Assembly (NCBI RefSeq): GCF_010093235.1
Contig: NZ_PDWP01000019.1
Span: forward strand, 1 to 64,000
Source: Pseudoxanthomonas suwonensis
GTDB lineage: Bacteria; Pseudomonadota; Gammaproteobacteria; Xanthomonadales; Xanthomonadaceae
Direction: 5' to 3'
Length of the DNA: 64,000 nucleotides
Part shown: one piece after another, positions 1 to 7,965 of the stretch
Position numbering within the stretch: position 1 is the stretch's first letter
How the letters are laid out: every line of letters starts with the position of its first letter
The notes under the pieces: model-generated
Told to the model about the DNA's origin: nothing
The model's database searches: none
Seen by the model: only the letters and a program-made list of their open reading frames with translations
Translations under genes and position numbers: made by a program

Positions 1-157
1 CGCATGTGATCTGTATGTTTTGAAAGAACTGCAGCACACGCCCAGTCCACCACTGACTCGACCGCCGGCGGCGTCGGTTGTTAATAAGCACCCCCCCACG
101 GCCCCGCCGCGGTCCGCCAGGGTCTACCATGCACGCCCCTCCATCGTTCCACCCGCC

Positions 158-886
158 ATGGCCACGCCCCCGCCCTATCTCGACGACGCGCAGATCGAAC
201 GCCTCTCCAACCTGCTCGACCAGCGCGCCGTGCCATTCCGCGGCTTCAACCTGGAGGCGCTCGACGGCTTCCTGTCGGCCCTGGTGGTCGCACCCTCGCC
301 GGTGCCGCCGGAGGAATGGCAGCCGGTGGTCTGGGGCGGCAAGGCCCCGGCCTGGGGCAGCGCCGAGGAGGCCGAAGAGGTGCAGGCCCTGCTGCTGGGC
401 CACTGGAACATGTGCGCCGCCCGCGCCCGCGCCGGGGACGAAGAGCTGCCCGACCACCTGATGCCGCTGATGTGGCTGCCGGACGACCCGGAGAACGCCG
501 AGGAAGCGCTGGCCGAGGACGAGCTGGACGTCGGCCGCGACTGGGCGCTGGGCTTCTTCGAGGGCGTGGCCCTGCGCGAGGAGGGCTGGGACGCCTGGCT
601 GGACGAGCACGAGTGGATCGAGGAGATCTTCGACCTGCTCGAGCGCCTGGCCTCCGGCGAGGTGGTCGATCCCGAGGACCCGGACAAGGCGCCGACCCCG
701 CTGGCCTACCGCGAGCGCCTGGACATCGTGATGGAGCTGCCCGGCATGCTGGCCGACCTCAACCACCACCATTTCGAATCGCTCACCCCGCGCACCCCGA
801 TCCGTCGCGAGGACGGGCCGGGCCGCAACGACCCCTGTCCCTGCGGCAGCGGCAAGAAGCACAAGAAGTGCTGCGGCGCCGGCTGA
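158..886 (+). CDS. UPF0149/YecA-family protein with C-terminal SEC-C motif
   Basis: The product is 242 aa and acidic. The body resembles the UPF0149 (YecA/YgfB) fold, seen in the early stretch on a DGFLSALVV helix and conserved Trp residues. The C-terminus is a SEC-C zinc motif ([16 protein letters not shown]), the same metal-binding tail found on SecA and many YecA proteins. The family function is poorly known; SEC-C tails bind Zn and sometimes ribosomes or SecB. I chose the ATG at 158 because homology begins there; the frame stays open upstream to 20 but reads as low-complexity Pro/Ala. The gene is convergent with oleA and separated from it by a strong hairpin. Confidence 0.85.
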   Translation: MATPPPYLDDAQIERLSNLLDQRAVPFRGFNLEALDGFLSALVVAPSPVPPEEWQPVVWGGKAPAWGSAEEAEEVQALLLGHWNMCAARARAGDEELPDHLMPLMWLPDDPENAEEALAEDELDVGRDWALGFFEGVALREEGWDAWLDEHEWIEEIFDLLERLASGEVVDPEDPDKAPTPLAYRERLDIVMELPGMLADLNHHHFESLTPRTPIRREDGPGRNDPCPCGSGKKHKKCCGAG

Positions 887-927
887 GGCCGGGCGCCTGA
901 CGCCGACCGGCGGAAGCGGCGCAAAAG

Positions 928-958
928 GAAAGGGCCGGCATGGCCGGCCCTTTCGTTT
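928..958. terminator. Bidirectional intrinsic terminator between the SEC-C gene and oleA
   Basis: There is a perfect 12-bp stem (928-939 with 943-954) and a 3-nt loop. The A-rich left flank and T-rich right flank let it work on both strands. It lies between two convergent genes. Confidence 0.8.
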
Positions 959-977
959 CAGGCGAAGCTGGAGGGGA

Positions 978-1994
978 TTACCACTCCACCTCGGCCATCG
1001 AGCAGTTCAGGCCCGAGCCGATGCCCAGCAGGGCGATCCGGTCGCCCTTCTTCAGGCGCCCCAGCTCCTTGAGCTTGCTCAGCACGATCGGCACCGAAGC
1101 CGGGCCGATATTGCCGTGTTCGCCGAAGATGGTCATGACCTTCTTCGGGTCCACGCCCAGCGACTTGACGAAGGCCTTGGTGTGCGGGCGGCTGACCTGG
1201 TGGATCACGAACTGGTCCAGCTCGTCCACCGCCCAGCCCAGGGCCAGCTTGGCCGCGGCGAAGGTCTTGGTGGCCAGCTTGATGCCCTCGATCAGCAGCA
1301 GGCGGGTATCGGTGACCATGCGGTCCAGGTTGCCGCGGCACAGCTGGTTGAACTCGGTGGCCGAGCGGGTCACGCCGCCCTTGTAGCGCGGGGCATCCGG
1401 CACCAGCTCGCTGCGCGCCAGGACCATGGCCGCCGCGCCGCAGCCCAGGGTCAGGGCCGCCATCTCGTCGCGGAACTCCTGTTCGGTGACGTCCGGCGAG
1501 CTCATCCGCTCCAGGGTCTTCTCGTACACCAGGTTGGCGGTCTCGCCGTCCACGACCAGGGCGTAGTCGATCTCGCCGCGCTCGAGCATGCGCGCGGCGA
1601 TATCCATGCCGTTGATGAAGGCCAGGCAGGCGTTGGCGACGTCGAAGGTCATGCACTCGTCGGACACGCCCAGGTTGCCGGACACGATGGAGGCGGTGGA
1701 CGGCTCCAGGTAGTCGCGGCTGACCGAGGTGTTGACCAGCAGGCCGATCTTCTCCACGCCGATGCCGGCGTCGTCCAGCGCCTTGCGCGCGGCCATGGTG
1801 GCCACGTCGGAAGCCTGCAGACCGTCATCCCACAGGCGCCGCGCATGGATGCCAGCGATGTCGCCCAGCACGTCGACCCGGATGCCCAGGCGGTCCAGGG
1901 TCGGCTTCAGGCGAGCGTTGATTTCCTGGGAAGTGAGGGTATGCGGCGCATCGATGTGCGCCAGCCCCGCGATGGAGACGTTCTTGAAAAGCAT
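978..1994 (-). CDS. oleA: OleA, long-chain acyl-CoA head-to-head condensing thiolase
   Basis: This 338-aa thiolase-fold enzyme joins two fatty acyl-CoAs into a beta-keto acid, the first step of long-chain olefin synthesis. From memory it is very close in sequence and length to Xanthomonas campestris OleA. The catalytic residues are visible: Cys123 (VANACLAF), Glu97 (RDYLEP), His265 (VIHQVSRP) and Asn295 (GEHGNIGP). They correspond to Cys143, Glu117, His285 and Asn315 of the tagged Xanthomonas numbering. The Glu distinguishes OleA from FabH, the likely automatic annotation. oleB, oleC and oleD normally accompany it but none is in this window, so the pathway partners must lie elsewhere or be missing. 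Confidence 0.93.
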   Translation of the reverse strand: MLFKNVSIAGLAHIDAPHTLTSQEINARLKPTLDRLGIRVDVLGDIAGIHARRLWDDGLQASDVATMAARKALDDAGIGVEKIGLLVNTSVSRDYLEPSTASIVSGNLGVSDECMTFDVANACLAFINGMDIAARMLERGEIDYALVVDGETANLVYEKTLERMSSPDVTEQEFRDEMAALTLGCGAAAMVLARSELVPDAPRYKGGVTRSATEFNQLCRGNLDRMVTDTRLLLIEGIKLATKTFAAAKLALGWAVDELDQFVIHQVSRPHTKAFVKSLGVDPKKVMTIFGEHGNIGPASVPIVLSKLKELGRLKKGDRIALLGIGSGLNCSMAEVEW

Positions 1995-2087
1995 GGCTGG
2001 ACCACGCCGGTAAGGCGAAAGGGGCGTCGATTCTACCGGTTGCCCGCTTTCACCGCACCTTTACGTACGGCCCCGGGCCGCCCCCGT

Positions 2088-2402
2088 TCAGGGACAGCGC
2101 CAGGCTGCGAAGCGCTGGGTGCCGCCCGCCGGCTCGTCCAGGGGCTGGATCACGTTGGCGCCCAGGCCCGGGGCCTCGTTGCGGGCCAGGGTTTCCAGCT
2201 CGTCGCGGACCTTGACCGGGTTGCGCTGGTAGAAGGCCACGCTGTGCTTGACCGAGACCTCCACGTCGCCCAGGCGGGTGCAGCCGGCCGGGGCGGGGCC
2301 GGCGGCGATCACGCGCACCGCCTTGGCTTCGGGCTGGATCGGCACCCAGGTGCAGGCGACCAGCGGCAGGAGGAGCAGGGCGGAGGCGGCGATACGGCGC
2401 AT
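2088..2402 (-). CDS. DUF4156-family lipoprotein
   Basis: A 104-aa protein begins with a short lipoprotein signal (lipobox LVAC, acylated Cys about residue 17). The mature part matches the DUF4156 pattern: a conserved C-x-x-L-G turn, a central basic helix and a GAN-V-I segment. Members are small outer-membrane-anchored lipoproteins of unknown role. I chose the ATG at 2402 because the signal peptide starts there; an upstream in-frame extension has no signal character. It lies between oleA and the M16 peptidase on the same strand and may be read with them. Confidence 0.75.
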   Translation of the reverse strand: MRRIAASALLLLPLVACTWVPIQPEAKAVRVIAAGPAPAGCTRLGDVEVSVKHSVAFYQRNPVKVRDELETLARNEAPGLGANVIQPLDEPAGGTQRFAAWRCP

Positions 2403-2468
2403 GCGGTCGTTCCGGAATGTGAAGACAGGCTCGAAAGCCTGCCATGGTTCGGTGCAACAGGGGGACAA

Positions 2469-2502
2469 CCGCCGGCGCCGCCCGTCGGAGCGGCGCCGGC
2501 GG
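2469..2502 (-). terminator. GC-rich hairpin after the M16 peptidase gene
   Basis: There is a perfect 13-bp stem (2469-2481 with 2490-2502) and an 8-nt loop, directly after the peptidase stop codon. No clear T tract follows on the minus strand, so termination is likely but not certain. Confidence 0.5.
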
Positions 2503-2511
2503 CGGGCAGGT

Positions 2512-5367
2512 TCAGCGCTTGACCGGGCGGCCGTCGGCGTCGATCACATGGACCGGGCCGAGGTCCAGCGAGCGCACCGGCTGCTCGACCTGCTTCAGGT
2601 CGCCCACCACCACCCAGACCAGCCGGTCCGGATCCAGGGCCGAAGCGGCCTGCTGCACCTGCTCGACGGTCAGCGCCTCGATCCGCGCCTTGCGCTGGAA
2701 CACCCAGTCGTCCGGACGCCCGTAGCGGACGATCCCGCCGATCGTGCCCAGCACCGCGCGACCGGTCTCGTAGGCGCCCGGCAGGCTGCGGATCTCGGTG
2801 GCCTGGATCTTGGCCACCTCGGCACCGGTCGGCGGCTTGTGCCCGGCCACGTATTCGCGGATCTCGCGATCCAGCTCGGCCAGGGCCTCGGCGGTCTTGT
2901 CGATCTGCACCGGGGCGAAGGCCATCCAGGGGCGCTGGCCCAGCGCCGGGGCGGTGAAGCTGTAGGCGCCGTAGGCCCAGTGCTTGTCCTCGCGCAGGTT
3001 CATGTTCAGGCGCGAGGAGAACTCGCCGCCCAGCACGGAGTTGCTGAAGTCGAACACGATCGCGTCCGGGTCGCGGGTGGAGGGCACGACCTGGCCGGCC
3101 AGGATGGTGGCCTGCACCGCGCCGGGCTGGTCGATCAGGTACACCGCCGACGCCCTGGGGCGCTCGACCTGCGGGATTTCGCCCGCGCCCGCCGGCGCCG
3201 GCGCGACCGCCTTCCAGTCGCCGAAGTGCCGCTCCAGCAGGGGCATGATCTCCTCGAGCGTGGTGTCGCCGACCACGATCAGGGTCGCGTCGTCGGGCCG
3301 CACCCACTGCGCATGGAAGGCCTGCAGGTCCTCGCGCGTCAGCGAGGCGATCGACGCCTCGGTACCGGAACCGCTGAACGGGATCGCATAGGGATGGTCC
3401 TTGCCGTACAGCAGCGGCGGCAGCACGCGCTGGGCGGCGCCGTTCGGGCGCGCCTTCTCCTGGGCGATGCCGGCCAGCCAGGTGGCGCGGACGCGGTCGA
3501 TCTCCTTCTGCTCGAAGCGCGGACGGCGGACCATGTCGGCGAACAGCGCCAGCGACTCGTCCAGGTTCTCCTTCAGCGCCGACAGGTAGGCATTGCCGCC
3601 GTCCAGCGAGGCGCCGGCGCCGACCGAGGCACCCAGCGACTCGACCCGGTTGGCGAAGCCGATCGCGTCCAGGTCGCCGGCGCCCTCGTCCAGCATCGAC
3701 ATGGTGAAGCTCGAGGTGCCCAGCTTGCGGCCATGGTCGGCCGCGAAGCCGCCCTTGAACTCGTAGCTGAACTGCACCACCGGCACCGCGTCGCGGCGGG
3801 CCAGGACCACCTGCGTGCCGTTGCCGAGGGTGGCCCGCTCCAGCGCCGGGAACTTCAGGTCCGGGAAGCGCTCGGGCATGGGAACGCCCTTGCTGCGGTC
3901 GACGTCGGTCCTGACCGTCCTGTACTTGCGGTCCGGCTTGGGCAGGTTGAACGGCGCCGGGGTCGGCGACGGTTCCTCGGCCAGGACCTGGCGCTCGCCC
4001 GGCTCCACCACAAGGGTGTGCGAGCCTTCGCCCAGCCAGGTGCGACCGGCCTTGCGCACGTCCTCGACGGTGGCGCTGGAGAACACCTCCAAGCTGTCGC
4101 GGAAGCAGCCGGGGTTGCCGGTGTAGACCGCGCATTCGGCCAGCGCGTCGGCCTTGCCGCCGAAGCCGCCGATGCGCTCTACGCCGCGCACGACCGAGGC
4201 CTTCACCATGGCCTGGGCCTGCTGCAGCTCCGCGGCGGTGGGACCCTCGGCCAGCAGGCGCGCGATCTCCTCGTCCAGCACCTTCTCGACCTGGGCCGGG
4301 TCCACGCCCTGGCGCACGTCCGCGGTCACGTAGAAGGTGGAAGCCAGCTCGAACGGCAGCACGTAGGCGGAGACCTTGTCGGCGAGCTTGTCCTCGAACA
4401 CCAGGCGGCGGTCCAGGCGCGAGCTCTTGCTGCCGCCCAGCACCTGCGCCAGCAGCTGCAGCCGCTCCAGGTCCGGCCTGCCGTAACGCTCCACGCTCCA
4501 GGCGCGGTAGATGCGCGCCTGCGGCACCTTGTCCTGCATGGTCTCGCGGGTGGTCGCGCGCTTCACCGGGCCCGCCTTGATGCGATCCAGCCCAGGACCC
4601 GCGGGGATGTCGCCGAAGTAGCGGGTGACCTTCTCCTTCGCGGTGGCCACGTCGATGTCGCCGGCCAGCACCAGCACCGCGTTGTTGGGGCCGTACCAGG
4701 CGCGGAACCACTGCTTCACGTCCTCCAGCGAGGCCGCGTTGAGGTCGTTCATCGAGCCGATCGTGCTGTGGTGGTACGGGTGGTCCTTCGGGTACAGCGC
4801 GCGGTAGATCAGGTCGTCGGCCTGGCCATAGGGCTGGTTCTCGCCCTGGCGCTTCTCGTTCTGGACCACGCCGCGCTGCTCGTCCAGCACCTTCTGGTCG
4901 ATCGCGCCGAGCAGGTGGCCCATGCGGTCGGACTCCATCCACAGCGCCAGGTCCAGCGCGGTGGTGGGCACGTTCTGGAAGTAGTTGGTGCGGTCCAGCC
5001 AGGTGGTGCCGTTCATGTCGGTGGCGCCGACCAGCTCGAACGGCTCGAAGTACTCGCCGCGGTGGTTTTCCGAGCCGTTGAACATCAGGTGCTCGAACAG
5101 GTGGGCGAAGCCGCTGCGCCCGGCCGGTTCGTCCTTGCTGCCGACGTGGTACCAGATGTTCACCGCCACGATCGGCGCCTTGCGGTCGGTGTGGACCACC
5201 ACCCGCAGCCCGTTGGGCAGGGTGAACTCCTCGTACGGGATCAGCTCCTCGCTGCCCGCCGGCGCGGCGCGGTCGGCGGCCTGCGCCGGGGCGAGGCCAG
5301 CGCCTCCAAAGGTCGCGGAAATGGCCAGTACCACTGCCGCGGCAAGCGGCCTGCGTGCGATCCTCAT
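2512..5367 (-). CDS. Periplasmic M16 (pitrilysin/insulinase) zinc peptidase, two-lobed
   Basis: The product is 951 aa with a clear N-terminal signal peptide of about 30 residues ending in Ala-rich sequence. The zinc motif H89-LF-E92-H93 (HxxEH) lies in the N-terminal lobe with a downstream Glu-rich helix (DEQRGVVQNE). The second half is a degenerate M16 lobe without HxxEH. This is the usual architecture for exported proteobacterial M16B peptidases, which degrade unstructured peptides. The start is the ATG at 5367 just before the hydrophobic stretch. The promoter is shared with, or divergent from, the SDR gene 91 bp away. Confidence 0.92.
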   Translation of the reverse strand: MRIARRPLAAAVVLAISATFGGAGLAPAQAADRAAPAGSEELIPYEEFTLPNGLRVVVHTDRKAPIVAVNIWYHVGSKDEPAGRSGFAHLFEHLMFNGSENHRGEYFEPFELVGATDMNGTTWLDRTNYFQNVPTTALDLALWMESDRMGHLLGAIDQKVLDEQRGVVQNEKRQGENQPYGQADDLIYRALYPKDHPYHHSTIGSMNDLNAASLEDVKQWFRAWYGPNNAVLVLAGDIDVATAKEKVTRYFGDIPAGPGLDRIKAGPVKRATTRETMQDKVPQARIYRAWSVERYGRPDLERLQLLAQVLGGSKSSRLDRRLVFEDKLADKVSAYVLPFELASTFYVTADVRQGVDPAQVEKVLDEEIARLLAEGPTAAELQQAQAMVKASVVRGVERIGGFGGKADALAECAVYTGNPGCFRDSLEVFSSATVEDVRKAGRTWLGEGSHTLVVEPGERQVLAEEPSPTPAPFNLPKPDRKYRTVRTDVDRSKGVPMPERFPDLKFPALERATLGNGTQVVLARRDAVPVVQFSYEFKGGFAADHGRKLGTSSFTMSMLDEGAGDLDAIGFANRVESLGASVGAGASLDGGNAYLSALKENLDESLALFADMVRRPRFEQKEIDRVRATWLAGIAQEKARPNGAAQRVLPPLLYGKDHPYAIPFSGSGTEASIASLTREDLQAFHAQWVRPDDATLIVVGDTTLEEIMPLLERHFGDWKAVAPAPAGAGEIPQVERPRASAVYLIDQPGAVQATILAGQVVPSTRDPDAIVFDFSNSVLGGEFSSRLNMNLREDKHWAYGAYSFTAPALGQRPWMAFAPVQIDKTAEALAELDREIREYVAGHKPPTGAEVAKIQATEIRSLPGAYETGRAVLGTIGGIVRYGRPDDWVFQRKARIEALTVEQVQQAASALDPDRLVWVVVGDLKQVEQPVRSLDLGPVHVIDADGRPVKR

Positions 5368-5458
5368 GGTGACGCTCCCTGTGCTTTGTGGAGCCGCGAT
5401 CCTAGCCCCCGGACAGGATCATTACACTAGGCCATACGCCACACTGGCAGGAGCGGTC

Positions 5459-6163
<705 letters not shown>

Positions 6164-6323
6164 CGCGGCCTCCCGCCGCCTCCATCCTTTCCCGCCCGCT
6201 GGCCTGCGCCGCCCCCCATGGCGCAGGCGATGCGTCGCCTCGCCCCGTCTTTGCCGCCCTCCGGCGCCTTCCCAACCCCCACTGCCCCTTCCACGGCCCT
6301 GCGAGGCTTGCTGGCGTTCCGCC

Positions 6324-6363
6324 GTCCGGACAGGGCCGTCCGCAATCCCGCGGACGTCCGGAC
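6324..6363 (+). promoter_or_regulatory. Clustered GTCCGGAC palindromes: putative enhancer (UAS) for a sigma-54 activator
   Basis: Two identical 8-bp palindromes GTCCGGAC (6324-6331 and 6356-6363) are 32 bp apart, about three helical turns. Between them is a 7+7 inverted repeat (CGTCCGC, 6-nt spacer, GCGGACG) at 6337-6356. They lie roughly 83-122 bp upstream of the start point predicted for the sigma-54 promoter at 6419, the usual place for enhancer-binding-protein sites. They do not match the NtrC consensus seen at glnA. The activator is unknown. Confidence 0.5.
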
Positions 6364-6390
6364 ACCCGTGCGGACACCGGTCATCGCCAA

Positions 6391-6403
6391 TAAACCATTG
6401 ATT
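6391..6403 (-). promoter_or_regulatory. IHF-binding consensus between UAS and sigma-54 promoter
   Basis: On the minus strand AATCAATGGTTTA fits the IHF consensus WATCAANNNNTTR exactly. It sits in the only AT-rich stretch of the region and ends 17 bp before the -24 GG. It is also embedded in an inverted repeat, CCAATAAA (6387-6394) and TTTATTGG (6404-6411). Confidence 0.55.
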
Positions 6404-6418
6404 TTTATTGGATAAAAG

Positions 6419-6436
6419 TTGGCACGCGCCCTGCTT
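6419..6436 (+). promoter_or_regulatory. Sigma-54 (-24/-12) promoter of the repeat-protein gene
   Basis: TTGGCACGCGCCCTGCTT matches the RpoN consensus (TGGCACG, N4, TTGCW) with one mismatch. The invariant GG (6421-6422) and GC (6433-6434) have the required 10-nt spacing. Transcription would start near 6446, giving a leader of about 138 nt. The leader opens with a 7-bp hairpin (GAATCCC at 6453-6459 with GGGATTC at 6466-6472). The first 12 bases are identical to the glnA promoter at 37520-37537. Confidence 0.72.
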
Positions 6437-6583
6437 GGTAGAGGTTATCCAGGAATCCCAAACCCGGGATTCACTGAACAAACGCTGAAGCAAGGCGCAA
6501 AAACGAAAGGTTCTGGTTGCGCCAGCTGCTTAGGTGTTTTACTTTACTACCACACCACTGATCAACGACACCGGAGCACACTG

Positions 6584-6994
6584 ATGAACGCCAAGACCCT
6601 CGCCGCCTCCCTGGCCCTGTCCCTGGCCGCCACCTCCGCCTTCGCCGCCGAAACGCCGCGCGTCGATCACATCGTCACCCTTCCCGCCGTCGAAGTCCGC
6701 CCGGACGCCGCCCTGCAGGCCGAACTGGTCGCCCACCGGATCGTGAACCTGCCGGCCGTGGAAGTCCGTCCGACCGCCACGCAGAAGGCCGAGTACCTGG
6801 CCCTGCAGGCACTGCAGACCCGCGTCGTCGACCTGGCCACCGTCTACGTCCGCCCGACCGCCGAGCAGCTGGCCGAGCGCGCCGCCATCGCGGCCCGCGA
6901 GCAGGCCGAAGCCCTCGCCACCCAGGTCGGCACGACCCTGGCCGAGCAGGCCTCGCCGGCCCGCGTCGCCGGCTTCGCCAGCGCGGGCAACTGA
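6584..6994 (+). CDS. Small secreted protein with three LPxVxVRP repeats, unknown function
   Basis: I do not recognise a characterised family. The 136-aa product has a typical Sec signal (MNAKTLAASLALSLAATSAFAA). The mature protein carries three imperfect repeats about 28-36 residues apart, with cores IVTLPAVEVRPDA, IVNLPAVEVRPTA and VVDLATVYVRPTA. Each core is followed by an Ala/Gln/Glu-rich helix (LQAELVAHR, QKAEYLALQ, EQLAERAAI). A beta-hairpin plus helix unit in the periplasm or outside is plausible. The ATG at 6584 follows GGAG at good spacing; the frame is open upstream but without coding character. It is expressed from the sigma-54 promoter at 6419 and looks monocistronic. Confidence 0.8.
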   Translation: MNAKTLAASLALSLAATSAFAAETPRVDHIVTLPAVEVRPDAALQAELVAHRIVNLPAVEVRPTATQKAEYLALQALQTRVVDLATVYVRPTAEQLAERAAIAAREQAEALATQVGTTLAEQASPARVAGFASAGN

Positions 6995-7013
6995 GTGCGG
7001 CCCGCGGAAGACA

Positions 7014-7063
7014 CCGGCGGACGCGGCGCAGGCCGCAAGGCGCACCAGCGCCCCGTCCGCCGG
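7014..7063. other. Nested hairpins (three-way-junction-like) between the repeat gene and trmL
   Basis: An outer perfect 10-bp stem (7014-7023 with 7054-7063) encloses two small hairpins: 7024-7027 with 7032-7035, and 7039-7043 with 7048-7052, each with a 4-nt loop. It may end transcription of the repeat gene or be a structured leader of trmL. No T tract follows. Confidence 0.4.
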
Positions 7064-7081
7064 CACGTCTAGAATCCGCGA

Positions 7082-7558
7082 ATGCCAGATCCCGTTTTCG
7101 ACGTCCTGCTGTACCAGCCCGAGATCCCGCCCAACACCGGCAACGTGATCCGGCTCTGCGCCAACACCGGCGCCCGCCTGCACCTGATCGAGCCGCTCGG
7201 CTTCGCCATGGAAGACCGGCAGCTGCGCCGCGCAGGCCTCGACTACCACGAGTACGCCAGCGTGCAGGTCCATCCGGACCTCGCCACCGCGCTGGAACGC
7301 ATCTCCCCGAAGCGCCTGTTCGCCCTCAGCACCCGCGGCCAGGTCCGCCACGACCAGCCCGCCTACGCCGACGGCGACGCTTTCCTGTTCGGCTGCGAGA
7401 CCCGCGGCCTGCCCGACGAGGTCCTGGAGTCGGTGCCGGAAGCACAGCGCCTGCGCCTGCCGATGCGACTGGGCAACCGCAGCCTCAACCTCTCCAATGC
7501 CGTGGCCGTGGTGGTTTTCGAAGCCTGGCGCCAGCACGGTTTCGCCGGCGGCCACTGA
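7082..7558 (+). CDS. trmL: tRNA (cytidine/uridine-34 2'-O)-methyltransferase TrmL
   Basis: This 158-aa SPOUT methyltransferase uses S-adenosylmethionine to methylate the ribose of wobble nucleotide 34 in tRNA-Leu isoacceptors. The trefoil-knot motifs are visible: EIPPNTGNVIRLC near the N-terminus, FGCETRGLP in the middle and NRSLNLSNAVAVVVFE near the C-terminus. The length equals that of the family. It stands alone on its strand after the repeat-protein gene. Confidence 0.95.
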   Translation: MPDPVFDVLLYQPEIPPNTGNVIRLCANTGARLHLIEPLGFAMEDRQLRRAGLDYHEYASVQVHPDLATALERISPKRLFALSTRGQVRHDQPAYADGDAFLFGCETRGLPDEVLESVPEAQRLRLPMRLGNRSLNLSNAVAVVVFEAWRQHGFAGGH

Positions 7559-7632
7559 ACCGGCACGGTCCCCGCGTGGCGTTCCCCGGCTGCGCCCCGG
7601 TCCCCGCATGGCGCCTGTGGCTCGCAGAGGCA

Positions 7633-7646
7633 TGTCAACGTTGTCA
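7633..7646. promoter_or_regulatory. LacI-type operator-like palindrome, distal to the TonB receptor gene
   Basis: TGTCAACGTTGTCA matches the shared pattern TGWCARCGYTGTCW also found at 7880, 58877 and 61771. It lies 320 bp upstream of the receptor start and could loop with the proximal site. Confidence 0.5.
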
Positions 7647-7831
7647 CAAATGTCCCAATCATCGTCTGCGACGGTCCCGGGCGGACAACCGCCGCGCCAA
7701 TGCGGGGCCAGGCCGGTCCATGCACTGTCCCGCAGGGCCCTTTATCGGACAGGCAGTGGAATCCCCAGACTTTTATGCGCTTTTTCGCCTGGCTGCGGAA
7801 AACCTTGCTGCACGGCAGCAACAGCCGGAAG

Positions 7832-7845
7832 TGTTAGCGCTACAT
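7832..7845. promoter_or_regulatory. Second-type LacI-like site with TAGCGCTA core
   Basis: TGTTAGCGCTACAT has a perfect 8-bp central palindrome. It resembles the xyl-box described in Xanthomonas (TGGTAGCGCTAACA) at 10 of 14 positions. It lies between the two other operator-like sites upstream of the receptor gene, so two LacI-family regulators could act here. Confidence 0.35.
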
Positions 7846-7879
7846 CTCCCGGGAATCGCCCGATTTCGCGGTTTTGTGT

Positions 7880-7893
7880 TGACAACGCTGTCA
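7880..7893. promoter_or_regulatory. LacI-type operator-like palindrome, proximal to the TonB receptor gene
   Basis: TGACAACGCTGTCA is a palindrome with one mismatch and a central CpG, as LacI-family operators have. It ends 72 bp before the receptor start. The 407-bp gap 7559-7965 has no gene; it holds this site, those at 7633 and 7832, and presumably the promoter of the receptor operon. Confidence 0.6.
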
Positions 7894-7965
7894 CGCGCCA
7901 TCCAAATCCGGCCCGTCGGGCGCACCGCGCCTCCTCATCCACCGTGCCGAGAGAAGGAAGGAACC

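Noticed and set aside
2248-5430. Plus-strand reading frame across the M16 gene
   Set aside because: It has repetitive Arg/Gly/Ala/Leu content with no domain; it is the shadow of the peptidase gene.
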